Shown: positions 37,730 to 59,674 of the stretch, piece by piece
How the letters are laid out: every line of letters begins with the position of its first letter
Position numbering within the stretch: position 1 is the first letter of the stretch
Source of the DNA: Brienomyrus brachyistius
Lineage: Eukaryota; Chordata; Actinopteri; Osteoglossiformes; Mormyridae
NCBI RefSeq assembly: GCF_023856365.1
Contig: NC_064551.1
Location: 17,918,349 to 17,982,348, forward strand
Length of the DNA: 64,000 bases
Reading direction: 5' to 3'
Translations under genes and position numbers: made by a program
The notes under the pieces: model-generated
The model's input: only the letters and a program-made list of their open reading frames with translations
Database searches by the model: none
What the model was told of the DNA's origin: nothing

Positions 37730-37920
37730 CTATAACGGCTTTAGAACGACTTTTTACTGTTGGATATTTTACTGTAGTAATTTAGGTTAAGTACCCGCTT
37801 AGGGGTACAATAGCAGACACCCCCCCCACACACACACACACACACACACACACTGGAATCCGAACCAACAACCTTTTGGGTTCTGAATCCACGTCCTTAA
37901 CCTCCAGGCTACCTGCAGAA
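37730..37920 (-). mobile_element. tRNA-derived SINE copy, minus orientation, with CA insertion
   Basis: The minus strand reads GGAGGTTAAGGACGTGGATT, then GGTTGTTGGTTCGGATTCC (box B match), a CA/TG microsatellite, and GTACCCCTAAGCGGGTAC. This order is that of a common teleost tRNA-derived SINE head. The tail is degraded. Confidence 0.65.
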
Positions 37921-40900
37921 AAAATAACAGCGAATACACCGCTTGTTTACAGTCATCCGCATCAAACTATAGATGGACCACATGTAAAAATAAATATGCT
38001 GCGTCTATTATTAAAATGAAGCAAACCTTCCACCGATCCAAAATGCGGCGTTACCAGAAAGTAATTTCCAAAAGCAACGCTGCCCCTCGGATTGTAGGAA
38101 AGTTGGCCCAGTTGGCTTTTTATGTTCCGAAAAGTCATTTTCTTGGGTGGGGATGGGGGGTATTTATTCTCTCTCCAAATATTAGACAGTATCCTGTAAA
38201 CTACCTTTAAACCTCATACATAAGCTTGTTCTTTACCTGAATGAAGTTTGTAGCCAGTGTTATTGTTACGAACAGGTAGGATACTGAATAAAGGTGTTTT
38301 TCTGTCATCAGGTTGTCGAGTTTTTTTTTTTTTACGTTAATTGTGTCTTTGGAAACATTACCGACAGTGTGAAAGCATACGCTGGGATCACAAAGGATGG
38401 TTGTGGGTAAGCAGCGGGGCTACCAACTTACTGCAGACATTTTCTAAACCCAGAGGGGAACCTCGGGATGGACCTGGCTGAGTCCCTTGTCTCTGTTAGA
38501 AGCTTGTGGGATCGGATTCCGTGGCCTTCACAGAACTCCAAAGCCTTACCCTGGGCATGGCCCTCGTACATTTCCACAGATCTTCTACAATAATAAATAG
38601 ACATTTGTGTGTATTTCTTCAGGATGGTTAATTAGAATTATTACATAATCATTGAACGTCAATAGCTGTGTCCCTGAGGGTATATTTTACAATTTTATTA
38701 ATTTATGATAGAGAAAATTAGAAATAATTTTATAAATAACGATTTATCTGTTTTAATTAAATTATGCGTGTTAGAGAAACTGTGGCAGTATTACTGGGCA
38801 CTTCCTCAAATGGACCAGTTTCTCACTTAACTGGCATTTCCCCGTTTCAGGTCTGCCTCGTTCGGTTCGGTAAACAATGCGACATTAACAACGAAGCGTT
38901 AAAGCGGCCGCCAGATCGGCCAATAAAGCCTCCCCCCCCCTCAATAAGCGAAATGTTTTTGTTAGGACGCTGTCACGGCTTTCACCTCAGACACGGCTTC
39001 CCTCTTCATTATTCATGGGCTCTTTCTCAGTTTGTGATGCTGAATAAAAGCAGCCCAGGATCAAACAGCACAATTCGCCACGCCTGACACCAACTGCTAC
39101 TGTTTGTTGGGCTCTGCCAAGCGTTACCTCTGATAATGAGTGGGATTTGTTAAACAGTAAATTAATGAATAATGAAATATCCAGGTTGATCAGTTAGGGA
39201 GCACGCTTGCCTAGCCCCCGGGCCGGTGCCGCGAGCTGGAATTACTCTCGAACGGCACTTGGCTGCGTGCTGGGATGGATAACGCCTTTTACAGCCCACT
39301 GCTCGACAGAATACTAAGGGAGTTTGTTCTTAAACTAGGAGCCTTGAAGGACACGTCTTTAACAAGAGACACAAAGCTCATTCTTTACCGCTAAAAGGAT
39401 TCCACCTAAAACCTCAATTCCACATTCTATACGACTGAACCGACCGCAATTAGCTTGGTACGCGTTTTAAACTAAGGCTGCGCCTCTTGGGTTCAGCCCG
39501 GACTGAACCTGACATATTCTGTAGTTTAACATTGCAGTTTAACATTGTAGTTCAACGTGCAGCATACCGCAGAACAGTGCAATACAGAATAATGTGGAAT
39601 AATATCAACGGAGTAGGATGATAAATATAAAAACAAATGTACAATGTATTACTTTTAATGGTTTTCCGGACTGAAGTGTGGGAATCCTTCTATTAGTTTG
39701 GATCGAATGAAATGTCCGTTGATTTATTCGCAATTTGTTGTAGGTGTATATCAAGACGCGTGAAGTTTTTGTGCAAATCTCACCGCTAAGATCCATAAAC
39801 GTCACGGGGGGTGTTGTCATTAAACACACATTCAAATACTACGAGAGCAAACAAATGTCTTACATTAAATATGATTATCATTAATAATTCCTTTTCCAGC
39901 TTAATTAATTTTCTAGAGCAGGATAATTAAATAATAACAACTATAATAATAATAACAATGATAATAATAACTAATTATTATTATTATAATAATTATTATT
40001 ATTCTTATTATTGTTGTTCTTGTTGTTATTATCATTATTATTGTTGTTATTAACAATAATAATAACAGTTAATCTTTTGTTGTTGTTGTTGTTACTTGCT
40101 GTAGAAAATATCCATTATAAAAATATTGTTAATCGTTGTACCGTGTTGTTTTACTTGTGTGAACTACTCAATTCAGGTTTATCAAACAAACGGTTCACTA
40201 AATTCACCAGCCCTCAATGTGATTTGTGTAGATATTGTCAACTGAGGTCCACAATATGACACCAGATGCAATTCCTTGCTACTCAAATCATTGTAAAAAT
40301 ATCTCTCCCCTTACGGACATGTGGCTGCTGAACTCAGCACCTGGGTTACAATACTTTCCGCTTGATGAGTCGCATGGTGGAAGCCGCAGGGCAGCCGCTT
40401 CTTCTATTGAATTTGCCCGTTAAGTCGCTCATTCAAGGCGGGGGGAAAAGGTACAAGTCATAGCGACAGTTTTCATTATAGGATGAGTTCTCAAAATCCC
40501 AAAGCCCCGCATTCAGTTGATACATGCCCAGCAAACACATACGTTGGCTAATTACACGGCATTAATACCTATTATTTAACACACTGTTCTCTCTAATTAA
40601 TAGTTACATTGTTTACTGCATTTGTATAGATATAGCTTAAAAATCTCATTTCAAATATCGTTTGACGGAAAACAAACAAATGCTGATAAATAGCCTATAC
40701 CTGGCAAATTCTTTGTTCTTTTTAAATAGGGATCAGTTTTGGGTCACAGATTCGGTTTTAGTTTTTGTTCACAGGCGCTGTCACAGGAGTGCAATACATG
40801 ACATTTCTGACAGACAGTGCAGAGCCTTTGTATATTGCTGTGTAGTCTTTGTTTGTAACCCCGTTTGAATGACTGTTTTTTTGATGATTTTATCAGAATA

Positions 40901-43219
40901 TATGCCATATGCTTGCGTTGGCATTTTTTAAGATAAATATCTTTGTTTCACTTGGCTCACAGTCTATCCCGTAACACGCCGGAGATAAATGCCAGACTGA
41001 GATGTGTCCTAACTGAAGCAAAGTATTTCTGCTATTTTACTTTCTGAAGCCTACAGGCAAAAGATCATTTAAATATGTTATGCATAATGAATTTCGTAAA
41101 ACTAATCACATTGTTCGTGGCCTTTTCATTTTCCACGTTATTCTTCCATTGCATTTATATTATACGACTATTTAGCTATCCTACCTTCTTTGTGATGTGC
41201 GCAGAAATCTCAAGTCCAGCGATACGTGGCTCTTTACATTCTTGCCTATGCCCTTCCGTGCTATATAACAATATTTAGCCATTTTAAATAAGCATATAGA
41301 TTATTTATTTGGTGCGAAACAAGTTTAGACTGCGTTCTGATATGCTATAAATATATGGTTAATATGTCGCTCTTCACTCCGCGAGGAAAGTGCGCGATAA
41401 TAGATTCTTCTCTTCAAATAAATAATCTATATAAGCTGCATAGTTATATCCGTTTTAGACACGTAAACATATTATTCATTTAAAAGTTTATTTTGAAATT
41501 GATAACACCGTATTTCTGCACCATCCGTATGAATCTTAGAAAAGTAACTATATAATTGTTTAGAAAAGAATCGAAAAACAAACCTTTATATTCTATTTTC
41601 AAGACTAAGTAAACTCACCAACTAGTTCATAAACAAGTTCATGTATTTAAAATGTGTTTCTAAAACACGCATATATAACCGGAAACAGACAGGCCTAATG
41701 AAACAGTGTCTTTCTGTTACACGCTGTTGTCGTTATCCTTAAAAAGCTCTTGTGTTTAATTTAATTGTGCGCTTGCAGAGTTCTTGCCCAATATTACAAT
41801 GCGGAAATTCAACATTTTAAACAGAAACATGTACGGTAAAACACGAAGTTTATTATAATTATTTTAATATAAATGAAATCACTGGACAAGAACCAAATTC
41901 TACCCACCACCATAACAACTTGTCTAAGGAACAGAAAAATTACAGGATACTATCTAAAGTCAAGCGTTTTCACCCACTCACAGAGGTATAGTCACAGATA
42001 AATAATCCAAACTGCTTGCTCACCATATTTACAAACTTCCATTAAATTAAGCATAAATAAATATGTACAAACATAAATATCAGTCGCTTCCTCCCATAAC
42101 CTGTACCAAAAGGAGGTTCCGTTCGACAGATATTGGATTTCAGTAAAGGTCAATAAAATGACGACATTTAGCAATATATTCTGGCATAAGTGTGAAGGGT
42201 TCGCATTGTACTTAAATGTACGTCTATGTATTTACTCGCTTATGCGTTTGTCCTATTCTCTCTGATAACAAATGGCAAGAGATCAGTGTCCTTCACGTCA
42301 TCGTGAGCTACAATGAAATCATTCGGACATAATCATCGCATTTTTAAAGACAGACGAAATCCGGTTTCGGTTGTAAGTGCATGATTATCTAATTTAAAGG
42401 AAGAAACTCGAAAGCAAGATATGGACAGTTGTAACAGCATTACTCGTTAAAAATTCAGAAATAACAAACTCACCACACCGTCAGTTATACACTTAGTCGA
42501 ATTATAGAGGTCACTGTAATGTCAAACACTGAAATAATGGAGAAACCCAAATGAGAGATAAAGTCGCCTTTTACATTACAAGGTATACTCTCTCTCCATT
42601 AGCAGGTAATGGTCTGGGTGACGTGATTTATGACGAATGAGGAGCCCACGCTGTGAAAACTCGGAGATTAAAGATTTTCTCCAGCTAAAAATAAATAATA
42701 AGATATATTAGTCTTTTGCATAAAATCTTCTAAAAGTTACACAAATCACTGGACACTACTCTGATTTGTTTGCGTGGGGAAATCGTCTGCTGCCACTGAG
42801 ACATTTAGCATTTCATTTAAATGAACCCTTCACCAGTATTCCACCCAGGAATATTTAATAAATACATCGGCTATAGAAGAAATTCACGTTCTGCACCTGA
42901 AACTGTAAGTTAGGAACCATGTCGGTGTGTTGCCCGTGTGTTAACATCGTTTAGCAGTTTGTTGCTAATATATTTATGCTAAATATTTCATTAAATGACT
43001 ACACTCGGCAAGCGGCGTGTTTTTAAAATGTAACAGCGATTCTTTAAAAAAACTTTTATAACACAATCGGCCACCGTTTAAATCGAAACTAAATTTAATT
43101 TATTTAATTTATGTGTCAGAATAAAACTTTACAGCGAAGGTATCGAAAGTTTAAAATGCAGTTTTAGTTTGAGTCAAAACAAGCAAATAACTGTTAATCC
43201 TATGGGAATTTTGCTCGTT
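37921..43219. other. downstream flank of tfap2b, gene-free and mostly repeat-free
   Basis: No coding exon was recognised in either strand. Complex blocks at about 38840-39180 and 42600-42960 are not repeats I know. The low repeat content compared with the region left of 37 kb suggests retained function, probably regulatory, but this is inference. Confidence 0.4.
39930..40095. repeat. interrupted ATT/AAT/GTT simple repeat
   Basis: Mixed runs of AATAAT, ATTATT and TTGTTG over about 165 bp, partly self-complementary. The poly-Leu frame that crosses it is an artefact. Confidence 0.85.
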
Positions 43220-44467
43220 TTTATTTTAACTGTGTAGATGTTTCAGAAACCAGGGTCTGTTTTTTTCCTCTTTTTTCGTATTTCAAGATTTTAATCGGCG
43301 CGAAGCAATTTGGCCTGTTCGTATCTATTCTCCGGCCTTCTTTCCTGAAATTGCCTTCCTTATCGTGGTTAAGGTGGTTAATATAACAACGTGGGCAGGA
43401 CGCATTTAAACGTCCACAAATGCTCATGCAGTTTATAATAGTAAGTACCGCATTAAAGCAGTTTCTTGGGTTTTATAGTATATGTCGTGCCATAAACGCG
43501 TTAGTGGAGGCTCTTACTCAACCGTGTTCCTGACATCGCAAAGCCGCAAGCCTTAAGCTTGTATCTTTCCCTTCTGGGCGATTAATTAGCTCCTCGAAGG
43601 AACTTAAATGATAAATCTTTAAAGGCTGTTGCAGTGGAAAGATTAATGGAAATTGACACTAGCAAATAAAATGTAGTTGCTATAGGAGTACGTATTTAAT
43701 TGTGTGTAAATGCACAAATATGCCAAGACATAGCCTTATCCGTCGCTGGGTTGTCAATTCAGGCGATTAAAGATTGGTTTCAGGATGTCAACAAATAGTT
43801 TCATATGAAGTTCACACACCATGGGTATTACTTGACCTAAACCCTCTTTGGAAATGTCCTGCGGGATATTTATACAGTTTGTATACTACTCAATGACCTA
43901 ACTTCATAGACCATTGGTAATGTGGGGCACTATATTTGGAACAAGGCCAATACATTTGCTGAACAGTGCAAATGTGTGGCATCCCTCAAACAGTGACACA
44001 GTCGGCTGCCCAAGTCTGGCTCAGCCTCAGAGTGAACCGACATGGAACAGACAAACGGTGACGTGCTCCTGACCAGGAGCTTGGCCCTGTTATGCTATGG
44101 TCGCGGAAACCTGGGTTCCTACTGGAGTCTTGAGCAGTTGACAAATCCACCGCGCTATTCAACAGGGAGCTGGACAAAGACTGGAGGTTTGGCCAGTCTG
44201 CAGCTGCAGATCTTCGTCTTCGAATGTTTCTTAGGCAGACCTGCGTGAAGATCCTTAACAGAAATGCTTAAATCATAATCTAAACGTACTTAACGGGATA
44301 CAAAACCTGCTTAACCGTGACCAGTATTCAACTTCTATTTTTTCTTCTCTTCCATCTTCTTATTTAAATTCTGATTCTTCTTCAAGCACGTTATTTTCCC
44401 CCAAAGTAACTGTAATGTTTTAAAGCTAGAATATAAAGGATTTGGGCGATTCTCTTGCTCGCTTGCT
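43220..44467 (-). other. tfap2b: tfap2b 3' untranslated region, approximate
   Basis: Sequence after the TAG is non-coding on the sense strand. The first AATAAA hexamers I see on the minus strand are at 43220-43225 and 43099-43104, about 1.2-1.4 kb below the stop, and could end the transcript. The downstream GU-rich context was not convincing, and a longer 3' end is possible. Confidence 0.35.
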
Positions 44468-54702
<10,235 letters not shown>

Positions 54703-54759
54703 GTTTGCGGACTGATCTCAGTTAACTGAGTGCATTCATGTGAGGAGTAGATAACTGAA

Positions 54760-54832
54760 CTCTCTCTCTCTCTCTGCCTCTCTCTCTCTCTCTCTCTCTC
54801 TCCCTCTCTCTCTCACTCACTCACTCACACAC
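54760..54832. repeat. (CT)n/(GA)n tract in the tfap2b leader
   Basis: About 70 bp of nearly pure CT dinucleotide on the plus strand, with a few interruptions, grades into CACT repeats. On the tfap2b sense strand it is a GA tract that ends about 58 nt before the start codon. Confidence 0.9.
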
Positions 54833-55337
54833 TTTATGTCTTACACGCACAGTGTATACATAAAAATGTCCTACACCTATATTTTACACACGCTTCTTCG
54901 GACTAAGAGTTAATATCACTGGAATAAAAGAAGTGGGGGAAAAAAGCATCTTGTACATACCGATGGACATGCACAGGCGGTCAGCGATACGGATTATAAA
55001 TTGTGGTGCGATTATTACTGAATGTGGATAAAGCATCATAAAAAGCAACAAACACAAAGATTAATATTTAATCTAGCTGGCCTTTCTGCTAATTTGTGCT
55101 TCAAGATATGAAGAGTTCTTATAGGGCATTATGGGATTAAACTGGGTGGAAAAATAACTTAGAAAAGTATAGTTAATTACATTAATCTATATAATTAAAC
55201 TGTACGATTTAGCATGCATTCTTCCGCGTGTACGCGTGTGTACCTGTGTTTTCTGTGCGTTTTGTATTTGCACCATTCCCTGGACTACAGTGCCAAAGCA
55301 GACGTGCTCATCCCCTCGGCGCTTCAAATAGTACCCT

Positions 55338-55346
55338 CCTTTTATA
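55338..55346 (-). promoter_or_regulatory. candidate TATA box of tfap2b
   Basis: The minus strand reads TATAAAAGG, a consensus TATA element oriented toward tfap2b. It lies about 640 bp upstream of the exon 1 initiator, with nothing coding between. It is a match to a short motif, so a chance occurrence is possible. Confidence 0.4.
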
Positions 55347-56842
55347 CCTCACACGCAAATATATAGCACGAAGATTTCATTTCGTTCAATTGTACATTCT
55401 ATAGTGACAATAATTTGTGTAACATGTAAATGCACGTAGTGTGTAAATCGACCATGCATGTGTTTATATTTTCCCTTCTTCAAGGCCTGCTTGTTTTTTT
55501 TTTTAAGCCTGTTTTGCAGCGGGGCCGCAGGTTAATTCAAACGGTACATACTTTGTGTTGTTTCCTCTGTCCCTTTAAGGACTTTAAAGCCGTTACCTGG
55601 GCCTGTCTTATTTGTACACACAACCCCATGTCCATCTTTCTGTACAAATGTAATTGTGTAATTTATCGCTTTTTCGATTGCGGTGTTAATCAGGTGACAG
55701 TAACGTCATCATAACAAAAAAAAAAGATATTTAAAAAAGATATTAACTTGTATGGAGCGTCCCCTACCGATTACAGACAACTGATATCAATTATTCTCTT
55801 ATACATCTTTTTGCCAATTGTTGTAGCCTTACTGAAACACAGACACGCGCCCACACAAATGACCTTTGTAATTACACGACGTCTTTAGCAAAATATTTTC
55901 TTTATTATCAACACAGTCGCTTCAGACTGTCTTGAAACGCGCGTTGACCTTCAGTTTACAAACGTTCCAGCTTTTTGGTCTTTACCTCCCCCTAGTGGCA
56001 AAGAATAGTAATTGCTTACATTCACTGATATAAAAAGTACGGGAGATCCGCTTGTATGACAGAGATCATTCGTTTGTTGACGAAAAAAGAAGACGATACA
56101 ATAAAGTGAAGTATTAATTGGATATTTAAATGTAACTGCAATTATAGATAAACGGTGCTTTAACTGGAAAAATATTTTCAATATAATGTGCAATTTTATT
56201 TTGTGTGTTTTGTGTGTATTCAATGCAATTATGTTAATTTAGTTCAGGTTTAGGTCATCCATTGCAACAAAACAAGTAATTTAACTACTGAGTAATTGTA
56301 ATTGTGCTGGTGAGCAGAAATGCACCAGCAACATGATACTATTCGCTGCTATTTCTACACACGATCCAAAATAAAGCAGGATGTGCAGGGGGGCTACATC
56401 CTGAAGGGGATACGAGAGGAGGGGGCTCCCTCAGGGCGCATGGCGGGCCTGTAACTGGGCCAGCCCTCCCTCACAACAGAGCCTCTTCCTTTCTTCCTCT
56501 CCTTCAGAAGAATCCCGCATTGATGTAAATAAGGATGGCAAGGAGCGGGAAAGCGCTTTGAAAAGCCGGCAGATGCATTTTTTGCCTCATTCTGGATGAG
56601 ACGCCCCGTTATTTGCCAGAAGGTTTTTGATGATGTTTCGTTTCAAAAGACAACCGGACCGGGCAACGTCATGCAAATCTGTCACACTCGCACGTTGCGT
56701 AATCGTTTTAACTTTTAGCGATTGCTGCTCGGTTTTCCTGCCTAATTTAAGATATTCAGGCTACAAGCTAAAAAGCTACAACAACAGAAGACATATGCAG
56801 AGGTCAGACCTTATTGAAATCAGCTCCATTCTGATATTTACT
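55347..56842. other. upstream flank of tfap2b, candidate regulatory DNA
   Basis: No coding exon is visible. A GC-richer complex block at about 56355-56640 stands out from AT-rich surroundings and contains no repeat I recognise. Its position immediately upstream of tfap2b makes it a candidate enhancer or upstream promoter block. This is inference only. Confidence 0.3.
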
Positions 56843-57009
56843 ATTTAGCACTTTTATCCAAAATGATGTGGTCAGCCGGTCCCCGGAGGAACTGGAGGTT
56901 AAGAGTGTTGCTCAAGGGCCCAACGGTAAAACTGCTCGTCCGACCCAGAAACCTGAACCAGTGATCCTCCAATCACAGGCACAGCATCCCAACACACTGA
57001 GCCACACAT
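56843..57009 (-). mobile_element. tRNA-derived SINE copy, minus orientation
   Basis: On the minus strand the copy starts GTGTGGCTCAGTGTG (box A-like), has GATCACTGGTTCAGG (degenerate box B), then GCCCTTGAGCAA, and ends TTTTGGATAAAAGTGCTAA. This tail is typical of teleost tRNA-derived SINEs and is shared with other copies in the window. A run of 19 C follows its head at 57020-57038. Confidence 0.75.
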
Positions 57010-58059
57010 AGTACTAAATCCCCCCCCCCCCCCCCCCCGAGCCTTTCAGATAAGTGCCTAGATTAGGTGTGAATAGAACTTGGGTGTCACTCCATCCAAC
57101 CATGCTGAGCAAAACATTTCACCTTTCACCCACATTCATTTTTACGTGCATTACAGAACATTAGCAAGGATTTCATTCTTTTCTTTAATCTGTCATACGT
57201 GAACAATGCATGTGGCTGTTGTTGTACGCTCTCAGGAAGTCTGTCGTATCACGCTCCTCTGTGACATTTACTCACAATTTCAGGTGAGAGAGAATCCCTT
57301 ATAAGTTACCTGGCATGGTACACAGCTGCCGTACGTGTCAGATTCTTTTACCAGTTGTCTTCCTTCTTTTTCTAGAATGTAATACTGACACAATGGCAGA
57401 CTTACGGACAGTGTTGGGCCCTCGTCCAGAGACTGGCCTACTTTCATTCCTGAAATGAATGCACAGTGCCTGAAAATGAGGTTTATTCCTGCCAGCGTTC
57501 TGTAGCCAGGGCCACATAGATGGAAACTGGCACCAGTTCAGTCTCACTGGGTCCAAGGCTCCAAGCACTAACAGATGTCCCTGTCAGGGTGGGAAAATAT
57601 TAGGCCAAAATCTTCTCCAGACTGGGGCGTTCGGCCTGATGTCTGCTGCATGTACGTGTGCCCAGTGCTCCTAGTGGCAGAACAGAAAGCTGCTACTAAT
57701 CCCTGTTTTTCCTGTTTCATATAGCAGCCTCCTGAAAAAAAAAAGGTAAAAGAAAATTTCCTAAGTCGAGAAACCAACTGGTAGCACACATTTATAATTC
57801 TATACCCTAAAGAACTCTCTTTGAAGTCTTTGGCTCAAAGTGGTAGACACAACACTGGGAAAAAAAGGCAGAGACAATAATGTTAGACAGCAGTAGTTAT
57901 ATCTCGCACACACTTTCATTTTTCCATAGCCAGGATTTACAGAAGATACCCTGTAATCCATTCGAGTCAGTATCTTTTTCAATTCTGGCTGTATTATACT
58001 GTTAAAACTCAATCCATTCCCCCCAGTGTCTGTTGGTGTAAGTGTGATGTTGTGAGCGA
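57010..58059. other. intergenic, no gene seen
   Basis: It contains a C-homopolymer at 57020-57038 and otherwise complex sequence with only short chance open frames on either strand. Confidence 0.6.
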
Positions 58060-59165
58060 GGGGGAAAAAACTGTTATTTGGACCTTGTGGGGACACATTT
58101 TTAGGTGAAACTCAATTTTATAAAAATGCAATCAGAAACTAAAAATGCCAAAAGTCTCGTATTTTGTTTGGTTACTTATGGTCATTGTTAGGGCTGAGTA
58201 GGGGTTAAGATTGTCTTAGTTGGGATTAGGGTTAAGGCCATTGAAATTAATGGATGGGCCCCACAAAGATATGAATACAAACGTGTGTGTGTGTGTGTGT
58301 GTGTGTTAGATTTAAATTACATTGTTCATATTGGTCATACCGTGACCATTTTTCAGGTCCCCACAAGATCTGAAAATGCAATGGAAAAAGTAAAAATACT
58401 TGTGGTTAAAGTTAGGGCTGTAAGAGACCTTGCAGGTTATAATCACACTTTTTGTTCTGCTTATTTTACCACCAGATGGCGCATCTGCGCCATTTGTGAA
58501 ACATAACATCGCTCAGCTCAGTTACCCACGAATTCTTCCTTCAAACTGTTTTTGAATGATATGACGATGATGATAATGATGGTGTGTGCGTGTGTGTATT
58601 AGGCTTATATTACATCGTGGGGACCAAATGTCCCCCCACAACTTTTTATTTTGGCGTTTTGGGGACCATATTTCAGATTCTCACAATGATGAGTGAAACC
58701 AATCAAAAAAATTAACAATGCAAGAAATCTCGTATTTAGTTTGGTTACGTATGGTTAAGGTGAGGGCCGGGTTGGGGTTAACGTCATGTATTGATTAGAG
58801 TTTTCCCCATAGAAATGAATGGAGAGTCCCCACAAAGGCATGATTACAAGTCTGTGTGCGTGTGTCTGTGTGTATTATGTTTATATTACATTGTGGGGAC
58901 CAAATGTGATAAAAAAACCACTTATTTTGACCTTGTGGGGAGCATTTTTCAGGTCCCCAGAAAGATCTGTGAGTGCAATAAAAAAAATAATAAAAATGCC
59001 AAAAGTCTCGTATTTTGTTTGGTTACTTATGGTTAAGGTTAGGGCTGGGTATGGGTTAAGGTCTTCAGTTTTGAAGTTGGAGAGTCCCCACAAAGATATA
59101 ATAACAAACGTGCATGTGTTTGTGTGCGCGTGTGTGTGTGTTTGTGTGTGCGTGTGTGGGCGCAT
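58060..59165. repeat. cluster of GTGGGGACC-type interspersed repeat units with GT microsatellites
   Basis: At least three related units (about 58060-58270, 58608-58850, 58873-59115) and a shorter one (58305-58430) share the phrases CTTGTGGGGAC, TTTTTCAGGTCCCCA, GTTTGGTTACTTATGGT, TTAGGGCTG and AGAGTCCCCACAAAG. Each is followed by a GT-rich run. The two full units are spaced by about 275 bp. The GGGGACC and GGTCCCC pieces make each unit partly self-complementary. This family is common in teleosts. It sits between tfap2b and tfap2d. Confidence 0.8.
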
Positions 59166-59643
59166 CCGGATAGCTCTTAGTGACCCGGTTAAAGAGTGAC
59201 GTTAGTGAATCAGTGTAACCTGCCGTAATATAATATGAAACACAGCAATGTATTGATTTGTGGGGCCCAGTTATTAAAATATGTAACTATGCCAGATAAT
59301 TATTTTGGGATACATAGTAATCATAGAAATGCATCTATCTAATCAACATATTGTAAATTGGGAATGTCAGCGTCACCTGCGACTGCAGCTGTCACCATCG
59401 CTGCTGATTTCCACATTTGTGGCACCGTTGTCTTTCTTTTCATTTCCTCCTCACTTCCAGTCCATGAAAAGTTCTTCATGACAGCCCCCAGAGCCCGAGA
59501 GCAGCTGTGTAGCGTTTGATTTTTACCAGTTTTGTCCTCAAATGCTGTATGTTTATGGCTCTGGTCGCTGTGCAGAAGATGCGAACCGCTGAAAAGAAAA
59601 TCTAGCGACAATTCGTGAACTTTACAGTCAAAACGTGGTACAA

Positions 59644-59645
<2 letters not shown>

Positions 59646-59671
<26 letters not shown>
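59646..59671. repeat. (AT)n microsatellite
   Basis: About 13 perfect TA/AT dinucleotides lie between tfap2b and tfap2d. Confidence 0.9.
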
Positions 59672-59674
<3 letters not shown>

